Notes: generated from the sequence alone by a model not told the origin. 64,000 bases of DNA from Hyphomicrobiales bacterium (GCA_003963405.1 RXIY01000007.1:1-64000); one strand, 5' to 3'. Positions 51,401-61,518 are shown, counted from the first letter of the stretch. Program-made: numbers and translations.

Positions 51401-54259
51401 GTCTATCTCGTGCAGCTCGAAGCCTATGACCGCCTCAAGCGCCGCCAGCAGGTGAGCGTCGACTTTTTCGTCGGCGGCGATACGCCCGTCACTTTCGCCC
51501 GCCCGCCCGCGGCTTCCGCGACCATCACGACGGACAAGGAGAAATATGCGCCGGGCGAGACGGCGACGCTCGTCATTCAGTCGCCCTTCCAGAAGGCCCG
51601 CGCTCTTGCGATCGTCGAGCAGCCGAACGGCGTCTATGAGTACAGCTTCGTCGACATCGCCAACGGTTTCGGCCGCTTTCCGCTGACCGTGAAGAAGGAG
51701 CAGCTTCCGAAGCTCGCCGTTCACTTCCTCATCATGCGCGGGAGGCTGGAAAACAGCGCCCCGCAGCCTTCGGCCAATTTCGATCAGGGCAAGCCCGTCA
51801 CCATCGCCGCGACGAAATGGATCGAGGTGACGCCCGTCAAGAACATCGTCAACGTGAAACTGGAACATCCCGCCAAGGCGCGCCCCGGCCAGGAGGTGGA
51901 AGTCACGCTGCGTCTGGCGGACGACATGGGCAAGCCGCTTGCGGGGGACGCGACATTCTGGCTCGTCGATCAGGCGGTGCTGTCGCTCGCGAAAGAGCGT
52001 CCGCTCGATCCGCTGCCCGATTTCATCGTGGCGCGCGAGACGAAAATGGCGGCGCGCGACACGCGCAACATGGCCTTCGGCGTCATCCCGCTCGAAGAGA
52101 TCGCCGGCGGCGACGGCGAGCTTCAGGAATGGGGCGCGGAAAACAACATCTCCGTGCGCAAGAATTTCACGCCCGTGCCGATCTATCTGCCGAGCGTGAA
52201 AGTCGGCGCCGATGGCGTCGCCAAGATCAAATTCACGTTGCCCGACACGCTCACGGTCTTCAAGCTGCGCGCCAAGGCGGTGAGCGGGCCGGATCGCTTC
52301 GGCGCCGCGGGCGGGGAAATGCTCATCCGTCAGGAACTGGTGGCGCAGCCCGCCTTGCCGCGCTTCATCCGCCCCGGCGACGCCTTCGACATCGGCCTCG
52401 TCGCGCGCATCGTCGAGGGGCCGGGCGGCGCCGGCAAGGCGTCGATTGCGGCGCCTGCGCTGAAACTCGCGGGCGAGGCCGCCCGCAAAATCGACTGGGC
52501 GCAGAACCGCCCCGTGCGCGTCGATCGGCGCGCCGAGGCGCCGACCGCGCTGGAGGAGAGCGCGAAACTCGGTTTCCGCATCGAGCGCGACGCCGATCAC
52601 GCCCGCGACGCGGTGGAGATCGATCTTCCCGTCAAGCCCGACCGCGCGCCCGTGACGCATTACGAGATCGTCGAGATCGCCCCCGGCGACACGAAGACGC
52701 TTGCCGCCGTCGGCGCGCCGATGCGCGCGAAGACCTTCTCGCGCGATGTCGTCGTGGCGGCCGATCCCGCGATCGTGAAGCTCGTCGCGGGGCTCACCAT
52801 GCTCGTCGATTACCCCTATGGCTGCACGGAGCAGCGGCTCGCGCTCTCGCGCGCCGCCCTTGCGCTGAAAGGATTCTCCCCCATCCTCTCCGCCGCCGGG
52901 CTTCAGGATCGCGTTTCGTCCAGCGTGCGCAGCACGGCGCAGCAGATCGAGCAATCGATTGACGGCGACGGCCTCGTCGCCTTCTGGCCGCGCGCGCGGG
53001 GCAACGTTCTGCTCACCGCCTGGGCCTACGCCTTTCTCGCGCAGGCCGAGCGCGCCGGCGAACCGATCGACGCGACATTGCGCGACCGCCTCGCCAATAT
53101 TTTGCGCCTGTCGCTGCGCTCGGATTACCCGCGCCTCCTCGGCGGCGAAGAGATGCGCGAGCGCGCGGCGGCGCTCGCCGCGCTCGCGGAAGGCGGCAAG
53201 CTCGACGAGTCCTACGTCGCCGAATTCTCGCGGCGCGCGGACTTTCTCCCCAATGAAAGCGTCGCGGAACTGGCGGCGGCGGCGGCGCGGCTGCCGGACA
53301 TCGACCAGCGCATTCTCGCTTCGCTCATGGAGACGATGTGGGGCCGCGTGAAATTCGCGAACCGCAACGGCAAGCAGGTCTATGCGGGACAGGCGGGCGA
53401 AAGCGCCTCCGAGCTGATCCTGCCGTCTGAGACGCGCAACCTCGCCGAAATGCTGCGCGCGGCCGCGCGCGCCGCGCCCGCCGACCCGCGCGCGCCCGTG
53501 TTGCGTGACGCGCTGCTGCGGCTCGGCGACGGCGACGGCTGGGGCACGACGAACGCCAACGCCAGCGCGATCGAGGCGCTGGCCGAAGGATGGCGGCGCC
53601 CCCTGACGCCGATCGGCGTCGCCTTCGTGCAAGGCGGCGCGCCGATAACGGCGACGATCGACGCCAATAATCCGGTGGCGCGTCACGTCGTCGAGACCGA
53701 CGCGCCGCTGACGCTCTCCAACACGTCCAACACGCCGCTCGTGGCGCTCGTCGAGACGCGCTACATGCCGGCGGAGCCCGGCGCGAGCGCCGAAGCCATA
53801 AGCGCCGGCTTCGTCGTCACGCGGCAGAGCTGGCGCGTGAAAAGCGGCGCGACGCCGGAGAAGCTCGACGCCGCCAGCGGCGCGATACACGTCACGCAGG
53901 GCGACGTGATCGAGGAGACGGCGGAAGTCGTGAATCCGGAAGATCGAACCTATGTGGCGATCAGCGTGCCGCTCGCGGCGGGATACGAGCCCTTGAATCC
54001 CAATATCGCCACGGCGCCCGCCGAAGCGCAGCCGTCGAGCGCGCCGACGCTGGCGCCCACATGGGTCTCCTATGGCGACGACCGCGTGCTCTTCGCCTAC
54101 GACTCGCTGCCCAAGGGCAATTACCGCTTCGCCTTCCGCCTCAAGGCGCAAACGGCGGGCGCCTATACGCAACCGCCGGCGACAGTCGAGACGATGTACA
54201 AGAAGGGCCTTCTCGGCGCGAGCGCGGGCGCCCGCGTCGACATCGCCAAGGCCCCATGA
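48422..54259 (+). CDS. bacterial alpha-2-macroglobulin
   Basis: The product is 1945 residues (start at 48422; an ATG at 48437 would give the shorter leader MKKTLLLCLFAALSF). The signal is for cleavage without a lipobox, unlike the E. coli lipoprotein YfhM. The protein traps proteases by covalent attachment. The thioester CTEQ lies in DYPYGCTEQRLALSR with Cys1468 and Gln1471. Macroglobulin domains include YRPEEPAHIKGFVRSY (MG) and VQNVIALPPFVLGVKTPRYV. The bait region is probably around residues 1120-1230. An acidic/lysine-rich insert (KKAEKTDGAEPSEGEGAEA) lies near residue 740. With pbpC it forms a known pair thought to guard the periplasm when the outer membrane is breached. Confidence 0.93.
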   Translation: MKASAMKKTLLLCLFAALSFAPPSRAEAPPVFDRVQRADGARIAPDRFLRAYDPLTIFFPGDVGPKAGGPEDAPAKYATITPQPAGDWRWIGPRALQFRPAEPWKPLERVSVKSATDERRLVTLLPTPSSTNPAADADPAQDLTQIALTFAQPVDAAALARLVTVELRPAPGVSAQGGQILSPSAYDIRPLERGARGDEQTYVLRLRDSIADGRVVILRLKLSDEPGLDDETYELRIRTALPFAVTEASCGRGWDDTHQGGVLRCAANGFSPAPESGAEEGGDAASTYAATNKRRLSLAFNARPETLDILRAREALRITPPVDDMAVENDGDRLRIAGKFLSDTVYEVRIAPGSIKDDRGRPLAETFSQRFAFTRDIPALQWDAGYGLVERYGAQLLPLRGRGYDRADIRIHAIDPLARDFWPFPQQGVETSDGEAPPLPGNEPARWSESGNIEAEAIKARIKLLGSPAVSRLVDLPIKRNGADAKFGVDLKEDFARVSGRDQPGTYLVGLRPVDQEKRKWLRVQVTDLSLSAIEEPTRVRFAVTSLATAQPVGGAQIRVEGVKDDKFVTLATGTTDESGFFSWSPIKRGDGELRRVVVSKGLDTLVIDPDSAPSEYARELWSKPEAPWLSWVSESDTPREEKARTLCHVFSERPIYRPEEPAHIKGFVRSYRGGALSLTKTGGALVVTGPNNQEWRIPVKLDAAGGFYHKFDAQTPATGDYSVKFEPDAPKAKKAEKTDGAEPSEGEGAEAAQDTSCGQFTFKKEAYRLPTFEVVLNAPQTVALDGTFDVDLLARYFAGGLAADRPVKWRAAQFPHVFTPPNREGFLFSTDARFSGDGKFKSTAVLERDQRTDAGGAARMTFDATVEPTAQPRRYSIEATVTGDDGIEVRNVQNVIALPPFVLGVKTPRYVERPGAVTPEIIAVDGKGETIAGLDMTLRLIKRNWISTLQASDFAQGAAKYVTQTQDETIFEQKITSAREAQKIALEAKSAGVYLVQLEAYDRLKRRQQVSVDFFVGGDTPVTFARPPAASATITTDKEKYAPGETATLVIQSPFQKARALAIVEQPNGVYEYSFVDIANGFGRFPLTVKKEQLPKLAVHFLIMRGRLENSAPQPSANFDQGKPVTIAATKWIEVTPVKNIVNVKLEHPAKARPGQEVEVTLRLADDMGKPLAGDATFWLVDQAVLSLAKERPLDPLPDFIVARETKMAARDTRNMAFGVIPLEEIAGGDGELQEWGAENNISVRKNFTPVPIYLPSVKVGADGVAKIKFTLPDTLTVFKLRAKAVSGPDRFGAAGGEMLIRQELVAQPALPRFIRPGDAFDIGLVARIVEGPGGAGKASIAAPALKLAGEAARKIDWAQNRPVRVDRRAEAPTALEESAKLGFRIERDADHARDAVEIDLPVKPDRAPVTHYEIVEIAPGDTKTLAAVGAPMRAKTFSRDVVVAADPAIVKLVAGLTMLVDYPYGCTEQRLALSRAALALKGFSPILSAAGLQDRVSSSVRSTAQQIEQSIDGDGLVAFWPRARGNVLLTAWAYAFLAQAERAGEPIDATLRDRLANILRLSLRSDYPRLLGGEEMRERAAALAALAEGGKLDESYVAEFSRRADFLPNESVAELAAAAARLPDIDQRILASLMETMWGRVKFANRNGKQVYAGQAGESASELILPSETRNLAEMLRAAARAAPADPRAPVLRDALLRLGDGDGWGTTNANASAIEALAEGWRRPLTPIGVAFVQGGAPITATIDANNPVARHVVETDAPLTLSNTSNTPLVALVETRYMPAEPGASAEAISAGFVVTRQSWRVKSGATPEKLDAASGAIHVTQGDVIEETAEVVNPEDRTYVAISVPLAAGYEPLNPNIATAPAEAQPSSAPTLAPTWVSYGDDRVLFAYDSLPKGNYRFAFRLKAQTAGAYTQPPATVETMYKKGLLGASAGARVDIAKAP

Positions 54260-54269
54260 GAGGGACGCC

Positions 54270-56486
54270 ATGAAGCGCCGCGCCCTTTTCGCCTGCGCCG
54301 CCCTTGCGACGCTTTGCGGCGCAGCTCTTCTGGCGAAAGACGCGGCGGGGCGCGCCTCGCTCGACGCGCCGCCAGCAACGCCGATCGTCCATGACCGCAA
54401 CGGCGCCTTTCTGACGCAGATCGGTCATGCGACGCGCGACGCGAATGGGGCGAAGCGGATCGACTATGGCTATTGGCCGCTCGAACAGGTCCCGCAGCGC
54501 ATGGCGCGCGCGACGCTCATTCTCGAAGACCGGCGCTTTCATGCGCATCCGGGCGTCGATCCGCGCGCGGTGCTGCGGGCGCTGTGGAACAATCTCGCGC
54601 ATCGCAAGCGCATGGAAGGCGCCTCCACCATCGCGATGCAGGTCGCCCACATGCAGGCCCCTCGGCCGCGCACGCTGTTCAACAAGCTGCGGGAAGCGAC
54701 GACGGGCCTCGCCCTTGTCGCCCGGAACGGACGCGACGCCACGCTTGCCCATTATCTGCGCCTCGCGCCCTATGGGCTCGGCAGCCATGGCGTCGCCCAT
54801 GCGGCGCGCTTCTATTTCGACAAGCCGGTCGACGATCTCTCCTGGGCGCAGGCGGCGCTGCTCGCGGCCATTCCGCAATCGCCGGGGCGCATGAACGTCA
54901 CGCGCGCCAGCGGCCTGCGGCTCGCCGTCGCGCGCGCAGGCCACGCCATAGATCTCCTCGAAAAGGACGGCGCGCTCGACGCCACGCAAGCCGCGCTGGC
55001 GCGCCGCGAGCTTTCAGCCCTGCGGCCGTTCGAGCCAAGGCGGCGTCCCGAGTCGCTGCATCTCGCGCTGCGTTACGAACGCCTGGCGCGCGAGGGCCGG
55101 GTGCGGCCGGCGTCTCCCTACGATCCGCGCATTCGCGCGACGATCGACCTCGCGGTCGAAAGCGAAACGACGCAACTCGCGCGGCGCTATCTCTCGATCT
55201 TCCGCAACGCGGGGGCGCGGCAGGTCGCGGTGATGGTCGCCGAACGCGGCTCCAACGCCGTCGTCGCGGACGTCGGCTCCGCCGATTATCTCGACCCCCG
55301 CGCCGGCGCCTTCGACTTCACGCGCGTGATGCGCTCGCCGGGCTCGACGCTCAAGCCGTTCGTTTATGCGCTCGCTTTGGAGCGCGGCGCGCTCGCTCCT
55401 ACCGATCTTCTTCAGGATATTCCGGAGGGCGCGTCCGGCGTCGCCAATGCGGACGGGCTCTATCTCGGCCCGATGACGCCGCGCCAGGCGCTCGCCAATT
55501 CGCGCAATGTGCCGGCGACGAATCTCCTGCGCCGGACGGGGCTCCTCGCCAACTTCGATTTTCTGCACGAACTCGGCCTGCACAATCTCGATGCGCCGGC
55601 CGAGAGCTTCGGCGTCTCCATGGCGATCGGCGCCCTGCCGACGCGGCTCGAAGATCTGATGCGCGCCTATGCGGCGCTCGCGGACGATGGCGTGATGCGC
55701 GAACTTTCCTTCGCCGCCGATGAGCGGAAGCCGGCGCCGCGTCGCGTGATGTCGATCGACACGGCGCGGCTCGTCACGTCCTTTCTCTCCGACCCACAGG
55801 CGCGTCTGCCCTCGTTCCCGCGTTACGGGCCGTTGGAATATCCCTTCGCCGTCGCGGTGAAAACCGGCACCTCGCAGAGCTACCGCGACGCCTGGACGCT
55901 GGCTTTCTCGCACAAATACATCGTCGGCGTCTGGATCGGACGCGCCGACGCCAATGGCATGCACGGTCTCACGGGCGCCGGTTCCGCCGCACGCCTCGCC
56001 CATGCGGTGATGACGCGCCTGCATGGCGCAAAGCCCGGCGAAATCGCGCCCGAAGGCTTCCCACCGCCGCCGGGGCGCACCGCCGTCGATCTCTGCCGCG
56101 CCGACGCCGGAGCGGCGTGCCCGCTGGCCTTGCGCGAATGGGTGAAGCCCGACGAGATCGCCGCCGCTCCCTCCGCGCCGGCGCCGACGGCTTTCGAGCA
56201 GCAGCCGACCGCGGAGGCGGAGGCGCTCGTCATCGCCACGCCCGAACACAATATGCATGTGTGGCGCAATCCGGAGCAGCCGGCGGCGCTCAACAGGCTG
56301 GCGCTGAAACTCGCCAATGGCGCGCCCGCCTCCCAAATCGTCTGGATCGTCGACGGCGCGCCCATCGCGCTCGCGCAGGCGGATGAAACGGTCTTCTGGC
56401 CCATGACGCCGGGCGCACATCGCATTCAAGCAAGACTGGCGCTGGCGCCTGTCGCTTCGAGGCCGATACGCGTGACGATAGAGTAA
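54270..56486 (+). CDS. pbpC: penicillin-binding protein 1C
   Basis: The product is 738 residues. The ATG at 54270 follows AGAGGGACGCC, 10 nt after the A2M stop. The membrane anchor is ALFACAALATLCGAALLA. The glycosyltransferase domain has LEDRRFHAHPGVDPRA (catalytic Glu) and EGASTIAMQVAHMQ. The transpeptidase motifs are SPGSTLKPF (Ser about 359), SRNVPATN and KTGTSQSYRDAW. A C-terminal BiPBP_C domain follows (about residues 650-738). PbpC polymerises and may cross-link peptidoglycan for repair. The A2M-PbpC link suggests wall repair coupled to protease trapping. Confidence 0.94.
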   Translation: MKRRALFACAALATLCGAALLAKDAAGRASLDAPPATPIVHDRNGAFLTQIGHATRDANGAKRIDYGYWPLEQVPQRMARATLILEDRRFHAHPGVDPRAVLRALWNNLAHRKRMEGASTIAMQVAHMQAPRPRTLFNKLREATTGLALVARNGRDATLAHYLRLAPYGLGSHGVAHAARFYFDKPVDDLSWAQAALLAAIPQSPGRMNVTRASGLRLAVARAGHAIDLLEKDGALDATQAALARRELSALRPFEPRRRPESLHLALRYERLAREGRVRPASPYDPRIRATIDLAVESETTQLARRYLSIFRNAGARQVAVMVAERGSNAVVADVGSADYLDPRAGAFDFTRVMRSPGSTLKPFVYALALERGALAPTDLLQDIPEGASGVANADGLYLGPMTPRQALANSRNVPATNLLRRTGLLANFDFLHELGLHNLDAPAESFGVSMAIGALPTRLEDLMRAYAALADDGVMRELSFAADERKPAPRRVMSIDTARLVTSFLSDPQARLPSFPRYGPLEYPFAVAVKTGTSQSYRDAWTLAFSHKYIVGVWIGRADANGMHGLTGAGSAARLAHAVMTRLHGAKPGEIAPEGFPPPPGRTAVDLCRADAGAACPLALREWVKPDEIAAAPSAPAPTAFEQQPTAEAEALVIATPEHNMHVWRNPEQPAALNRLALKLANGAPASQIVWIVDGAPIALAQADETVFWPMTPGAHRIQARLALAPVASRPIRVTIE

Positions 56487-56559
56487 GGATGGATAATTCG
56501 CGCAGAGGCTGCAACCGCAAGAGGCGGCCCCTCGGTATTCTCTTAGGGGATCAACTTAC

Positions 56560-56600
56560 GCCTATCAGATGATAGGCATATGGCCAAAAAGGCGCCTATC
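56560..56600. promoter_or_regulatory. GCCTATC inverted repeat with a third half-site
   Basis: GCCTATC-AGAT-GATAGGC (56560-56577) is a perfect 7-bp dyad, and a third copy GCCTATC lies at 56594-56600. It lies after pbpC and 143 nt or more before the start at 56743. Candidate operator for the small gene at 56743; the rest of 56487-56742 shows nothing else clear. Confidence 0.4.
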
Positions 56601-56742
56601 CGCGGCGACGCCCGCCCGCTAAACGGTCTTTTCGGAACTCGCGCAGGAGTTCCTTGAAATCACCAGTAACGAGTCCTTGCCGCCCGACTGACGGGAATAG
56701 TTTCGCACGGGCTTGAAGCGTTGAAGGCGGGTGGAGTGGAGC

Positions 56743-57144
56743 GTGGTTAGACACGACTGGACTCGGATCGACCGCGAATGGCGCAGCTCCAAGCGCGCTG
56801 TTCTGGCTTATTACGTTGGAGGCTGGCGCGAGGGCGAGTCGCCATTGGAGGCCCTCGCCCGGGCTCTGGGCGTCGCGTCCGAAGAGCTGCCGCTGGACTC
56901 GAGCAATCCGATGATCGAGCGCGACGAACTCGACCATCTATCAACCTGCCTCGGCGCAGGATGGGTCGAACTCGGCGGCCTCAACATCGAGGAGAGCGTC
57001 GCCCTGGCGGTTTCTCTGCTGAATGAGAAGCTTGCCTATGTGCCGCAGGAAGTTCGCGCCTTCTTCGACGCCCCGCACGAGCTCGAACCCTCGCTTATCC
57101 GCCGTCGCCCCGAAAGGCAAGCCATTCTCCGGCGCTTCAATTAG
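56743..57144 (+). CDS. small cytoplasmic protein, unknown function
   Basis: The product is 133 residues from a GTG at 56743, preceded by GGAG six bases upstream; a GTG at 56731 in the same frame is also possible. It has no signal or membrane segment. The N-terminal part is basic and aromatic (VRHDWTRIDREWRSSKRAVL) and the middle carries LEALARALGVASEELPLDSS, which could be helical. No family is recognised. It is convergent with dapE (12-nt gap). Confidence 0.55.
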   Translation: MVRHDWTRIDREWRSSKRAVLAYYVGGWREGESPLEALARALGVASEELPLDSSNPMIERDELDHLSTCLGAGWVELGGLNIEESVALAVSLLNEKLAYVPQEVRAFFDAPHELEPSLIRRRPERQAILRRFN

Positions 57145-57156
57145 GAGACGCGCCCG

Positions 57157-58323
57157 TCAGCCGAGCCGCGGCGCGAAATAAAATTCGAGTATCTTCAGAT
57201 AGACCGCCGCCAGCGCGTCGATATCCGAAACGCGGGCGTTTTCGTCGATGGCGTGGATGGTCTCATTCGTAAGGCCAAACTCCACCACCGGACATTCGCG
57301 CGTGATGAATCGGGCGTCGGACGTGCCGCCGCTCGTCGACAGTTCCGGCTCCAGCCCCGTCACGTCCCGAACCGCACGGGAGACGAGTCCGGTGAATTCG
57401 CCCGGTTGGGTGATGAAGGAGACGGCGTTGCTCGGCAGAAACTCGATCTCGACGCTCGCGGCGCCCGCCGCCTGTTTCACGATGCCGTCGATGCGTTCCC
57501 GCAGGGTCTCGAGCGTCCAGGCGTCGTTGAAACGCACATTGAACTGCGCGCGCGCCTCGGCCGGAATGACATTCACGGCCGGATTGCCGACGTCGATCGA
57601 GGACACTTCCAGATTGGTCCGATCGAAATGCGCCGTTCCGCGATCGAACTCATGCGTCGACAACGCCGCGACGATCCGCGCGATCGCCGGCACGGGATTG
57701 TCGGCGCGATGCGGATAGGCGACATGGCCCTGTTTGCCCGTGACGCGGATCTTGCCGTTGAGAGAGCCTCGGCGGCCGATCTTGATCGTGTCGCCCAGCG
57801 CCGAGACATTCGTCGGCTCGCCGACGATGGCGTGATCGAATTTTTCGCCGCGCGCCCGCGCCCAGTCGAGCATCTTCACGGTGCCGTTGATGGACGGGCC
57901 TTCCTCGTCGCCGGTGATGAGGAAGGACAGCGCGCCCTTCGGCGGCCCGTGACGTTGGATGAAATCGAGCGTCGCGGCCAGGAAGGCGCCGATCGCCCCT
58001 TTCATGTCGCTTGCGCCGCGGCCGATGATCTTGTCGTCGACAATGTCGGCGGCGAAAGGATCGTGGCTCCAGCGCGAGAGGTCGCCCGTCGGCACGACGT
58101 CGGTATGGCCCGCGAAAACCAGATGCGGCGCCCCTGAGCCGATCGTGGCGAAGAGATTATCCACATCCGGCGTGCCGGGCTCGGTAAACAACAGCCGGTG
58201 CGTCTCGAAGCCGACGCTTTTCAACGCCTGCTCCACCACATCGAGCGCGCCCGCGTCCTGAGGCGTGACCGAGGGACGGCGGATGAGATCGCGAGTAAGC
58301 GAAACGGCGCGAGACACGGACAT
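57157..58323 (-). CDS. dapE: succinyl-diaminopimelate desuccinylase
   Basis: The product is 388 residues. It hydrolyses N-succinyl-LL-2,6-diaminopimelate in the cytoplasm. Family motifs are FAGHTDVVPTGDLSRWSHDP (first metal His/Asp), GRGASDMKGAIGAF, ITGDEEGPSINGTVKML, and VGEPTN. The dimerisation domain covers about 180-300. It ends the block dapD-DUF805-dapE and supplies the same lysine pathway as dapA. Confidence 0.96.
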   Translation of the reverse strand: MSVSRAVSLTRDLIRRPSVTPQDAGALDVVEQALKSVGFETHRLLFTEPGTPDVDNLFATIGSGAPHLVFAGHTDVVPTGDLSRWSHDPFAADIVDDKIIGRGASDMKGAIGAFLAATLDFIQRHGPPKGALSFLITGDEEGPSINGTVKMLDWARARGEKFDHAIVGEPTNVSALGDTIKIGRRGSLNGKIRVTGKQGHVAYPHRADNPVPAIARIVAALSTHEFDRGTAHFDRTNLEVSSIDVGNPAVNVIPAEARAQFNVRFNDAWTLETLRERIDGIVKQAAGAASVEIEFLPSNAVSFITQPGEFTGLVSRAVRDVTGLEPELSTSGGTSDARFITRECPVVEFGLTNETIHAIDENARVSDIDALAAVYLKILEFYFAPRLG

Positions 58324-58341
58324 GTGCAGAAAGCCTTCTGC

Positions 58342-58820
58342 TCAGGAGTTGGCGTTGTTCTTGAGCCCGAGTTCGTAAATCGTCCAGACGATCACGGCGA
58401 CGAGCACAGCGTCGGCGCCCCAGACCCAGAAGCGCGGCATCACCTCCGCCACGCGCGGCTGCAACCAATGCGTCGCCCCGGCGACGAGAGCGACGAAGGG
58501 CGCGAGGCCGGCGAGCGCGACCGGCGCGGCGCGGCCCATATCGCGAAATCGCTTGGCCGAGAGGTTCACATAGCTCACGGCGACGAGCAGGATCACGAAG
58601 GAATAGAGGATCACGAAGGCGTAGGCCACGGCCGTCATGGGCACGAAGAACGGGTCCTTGGCAAGGTCGTGGTCCGTATAGGGCGCGAGCGCGAGCCAGA
58701 TGAGGAAGAAGGGCGCGATGACCGCGGCGAGCGCACCCGCGCCCCTGAGCCAGGTCGCGCGGTCGATGCGGCCCTGCTCGGTGCGGTAGAGAAAGCGGAT
58801 GCGCTCGCCGTCGATCGCCA

Positions 58821-58821
<1 letters not shown>
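58342..58821 (-). CDS. DUF805 inner-membrane protein
   Basis: The product is 159 residues. The ATG at 58821 overlaps the dapD stop (TGATGG). Four hydrophobic segments are visible, and YRTEQGRIDRATWLRGAGAL plus NLSAKRFRDMGRAAP match DUF805 (PF05656), a polytopic membrane family of unknown function. It sits between dapD and dapE in the same operon without an obvious role in lysine synthesis. Confidence 0.85.
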
Positions 58822-59678
<857 letters not shown>

Positions 59679-59764
59679 GAATGTCCCATTGAGAAGCGAA
59701 AAGCTGCGCCGGTTGTAGGGATACGGCGGGGGGAGTCAACCGTGCCGGCGTCCGGGCCGCAGGC

Positions 59765-60499
59765 TCACTTCGTCAGCTCCTCCAGGAACCCCACCAGATC
59801 ATCCGTTACAAAATCAATATGCGGCTCGTCGCCGGTCGCGATTTCCCAGGCTTCCCGTTCGACCGTCCCCCCAGCCTCCGGCAGGACCAGCACGGTCGTC
59901 ATCCCGCGCGCATGGGGAACGACGAGATTTCGGGGAATATCCTCGAAAAGGACGGCGCGTTTCGGGTCGACCTTCAGCCGGGAAAAGAATCTCTCATAGG
60001 CGCCTTCCTCGGGCTTGGCGATGAAGTCGGCGGCAATGATGTCGAAGACGTCTTCGAAGAGATGGTCGATCCCCAGTTGCTTCGCCGTTTCGATCGCATG
60101 GTGGCGCGAGCCATTGGTGAGAATGAGCTTGCGGCCCGGAAGCGCGGCGATCGCCTCGGCGAGCGAGTGGTTGTGCGCCAGCGAGGAGCGGTCGATGTCG
60201 TGCACGAACCGCAGAAAAACCTCCGCGTCGACCGCGTGCTCGATCATGAGCCCCCGCAGAGTCGTGCCGTAGCGTTGGTAATAGTGCTTTTGCAGCGCGC
60301 GCAGCGAAATGGCGTCGAGCCCGAAAAGCCGCATCATGAAGAGGGTGATGCGCGCGTCGATCTTGGGCCAGAGGTCGGCCGTTTGCGGATAAAGCGTATT
60401 GTCGAGATCGAACACCCATGTGTCGATGTGGGAGAAGCGATCCTTGAGGGAGCCGTCCCCACATTCGCCGTGAGGTCTGTCGCTTGGGAGTTTGATCAC
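59765..60499 (-). CDS. HAD-family pyrimidine 5'-nucleotidase
   Basis: The product is 244 residues with a GTG start at 60499 after GAGGCGG. HAD motif I is VFDLDNTLYP, motif II LILTNGSRHH and motif III/IV KPEEGAYERF and AVLFEDIPRN. The family (pyrimidine 5'-nucleotidase, SDT1-like) dephosphorylates UMP/CMP or related phosphates. It lies between argB and dapD, as is usual in alphaproteobacteria. Confidence 0.9.
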   Translation of the reverse strand: MIKLPSDRPHGECGDGSLKDRFSHIDTWVFDLDNTLYPQTADLWPKIDARITLFMMRLFGLDAISLRALQKHYYQRYGTTLRGLMIEHAVDAEVFLRFVHDIDRSSLAHNHSLAEAIAALPGRKLILTNGSRHHAIETAKQLGIDHLFEDVFDIIAADFIAKPEEGAYERFFSRLKVDPKRAVLFEDIPRNLVVPHARGMTTVLVLPEAGGTVEREAWEIATGDEPHIDFVTDDLVGFLEELTK

Positions 60500-60538
60500 G
60501 AAAGCCGCCTCTTCTCACGACGCTGGAAGCGATCGGCG

Positions 60539-60577
60539 CCCCCTCCCCCGCTTTGCGGGAGAGGGACAGGGAGGGGC
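60539..60577. repeat. dispersed GC-rich dyad element, copy 5
   Basis: CCCCCTCCCCCGC-TTT-GCGGGAGAGGGACAGGGAGGGG. The stem CCCTCCCCCGC/GCGGGAGAGGG has one imperfect position. It ends just before the argB stop codon. Confidence 0.65.
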
Positions 60578-60579
60578 AC

Positions 60580-61449
60580 TCACCGTGTGATGAGCGTGCC
60601 GGCGCCGTGGTCCGTCAGCAACTCCACGAGCACCGCGTGAGGGAGCTTGCCGTCGAGGATGACGACGCCCTCGACGCCGCGCTCGATCGCATACATGCAG
60701 GTCTCGACCTTGGGAATCATGCCGCCGGTGATGGTGCCGTCGGCGATGAGGCCCGGAATGTCGGCGACTTTCAGCTCTTGGATGAGCTTCTTGTTCTTGT
60801 CGAGCACGCCCGGCACATCGGTCAGAAACAGCAGGCGCTTTGCCCCGAGCGCGCCGGCGATGGCGCCGGCGAAAGTGTCGGCGTTGACGTTGAAGCTCGC
60901 CCCGCCCGGCCCCTGCGCCACCGGCGCCAGCACCGGGATCAGCTCGCGGCCGAGCACCTGGTCGAGCACCGTCGGATCGACCTTGTCGGGTTCGCCCACA
61001 TAGCCGAGATCGACGCCGTCCGAGCGTTCGAGTTTTTTGGCCGTCACCATGCGGCCATCCTTGCCGGTCAGGCCGATGGCGCGGCCGCCTTCGGCATTGA
61101 TGTAGCCGACGATCTGCTTGTTGATGGCGCCGGCGAGCACCATCTCGACGATGCCCATGGTCTCGCCGTCGGTGATGCGCAGGCCGTCGGCGAAACGCGA
61201 CTCGACGCCGAGGCGGTTCAGCATCGCCCCGATCTGCGGCCCGCCGCCATGCACCACGACCGGATTGACGCCCGATTGCTCCAGCAGCACCATGTCGCGT
61301 GAGAAGTCGCGCGCCACCTGATCGTCGCCCATGGCGTGGCCGCCATATTTCACCACCACGATGGCGTCGTCGTAACGCTGCATATGGGGCAGCGCCTGCA
61401 TCAGAATGCGGGCCTGTTCGAGCGCGCTGTCGGCGGGGCGGGTGGTCAT
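60580..61449 (-). CDS. argB: acetylglutamate kinase
   Basis: The product is 289 residues. It phosphorylates N-acetylglutamate, the second step of arginine synthesis. Motifs are [12 protein letters not shown] (ATP/substrate loop), [17 protein letters not shown] and [20 protein letters not shown], with the C-terminal [15 protein letters not shown]. Its N-terminal extension and CVE region suit an arginine-inhibited form, but regulation is inferred. It follows engB with a 69-nt gap. Confidence 0.96.
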   Translation of the reverse strand: MTTRPADSALEQARILMQALPHMQRYDDAIVVVKYGGHAMGDDQVARDFSRDMVLLEQSGVNPVVVHGGGPQIGAMLNRLGVESRFADGLRITDGETMGIVEMVLAGAINKQIVGYINAEGGRAIGLTGKDGRMVTAKKLERSDGVDLGYVGEPDKVDPTVLDQVLGRELIPVLAPVAQGPGGASFNVNADTFAGAIAGALGAKRLLFLTDVPGVLDKNKKLIQELKVADIPGLIADGTITGGMIPKVETCMYAIERGVEGVVILDGKLPHAVLVELLTDHGAGTLITR

Positions 61450-61518
61450 TTAGGCGTCCTGACGGTTGACGATGCGCGAAAGGGGGCGAAGCGACCTAGC
61501 CCCTTCGTTCCTTCATGT

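Noticed and set aside
50168-54400. A 1410-codon open frame on the minus strand opposite A2M
   Set aside because: Shadow of a conserved A2M gene; no domains or plausible start.
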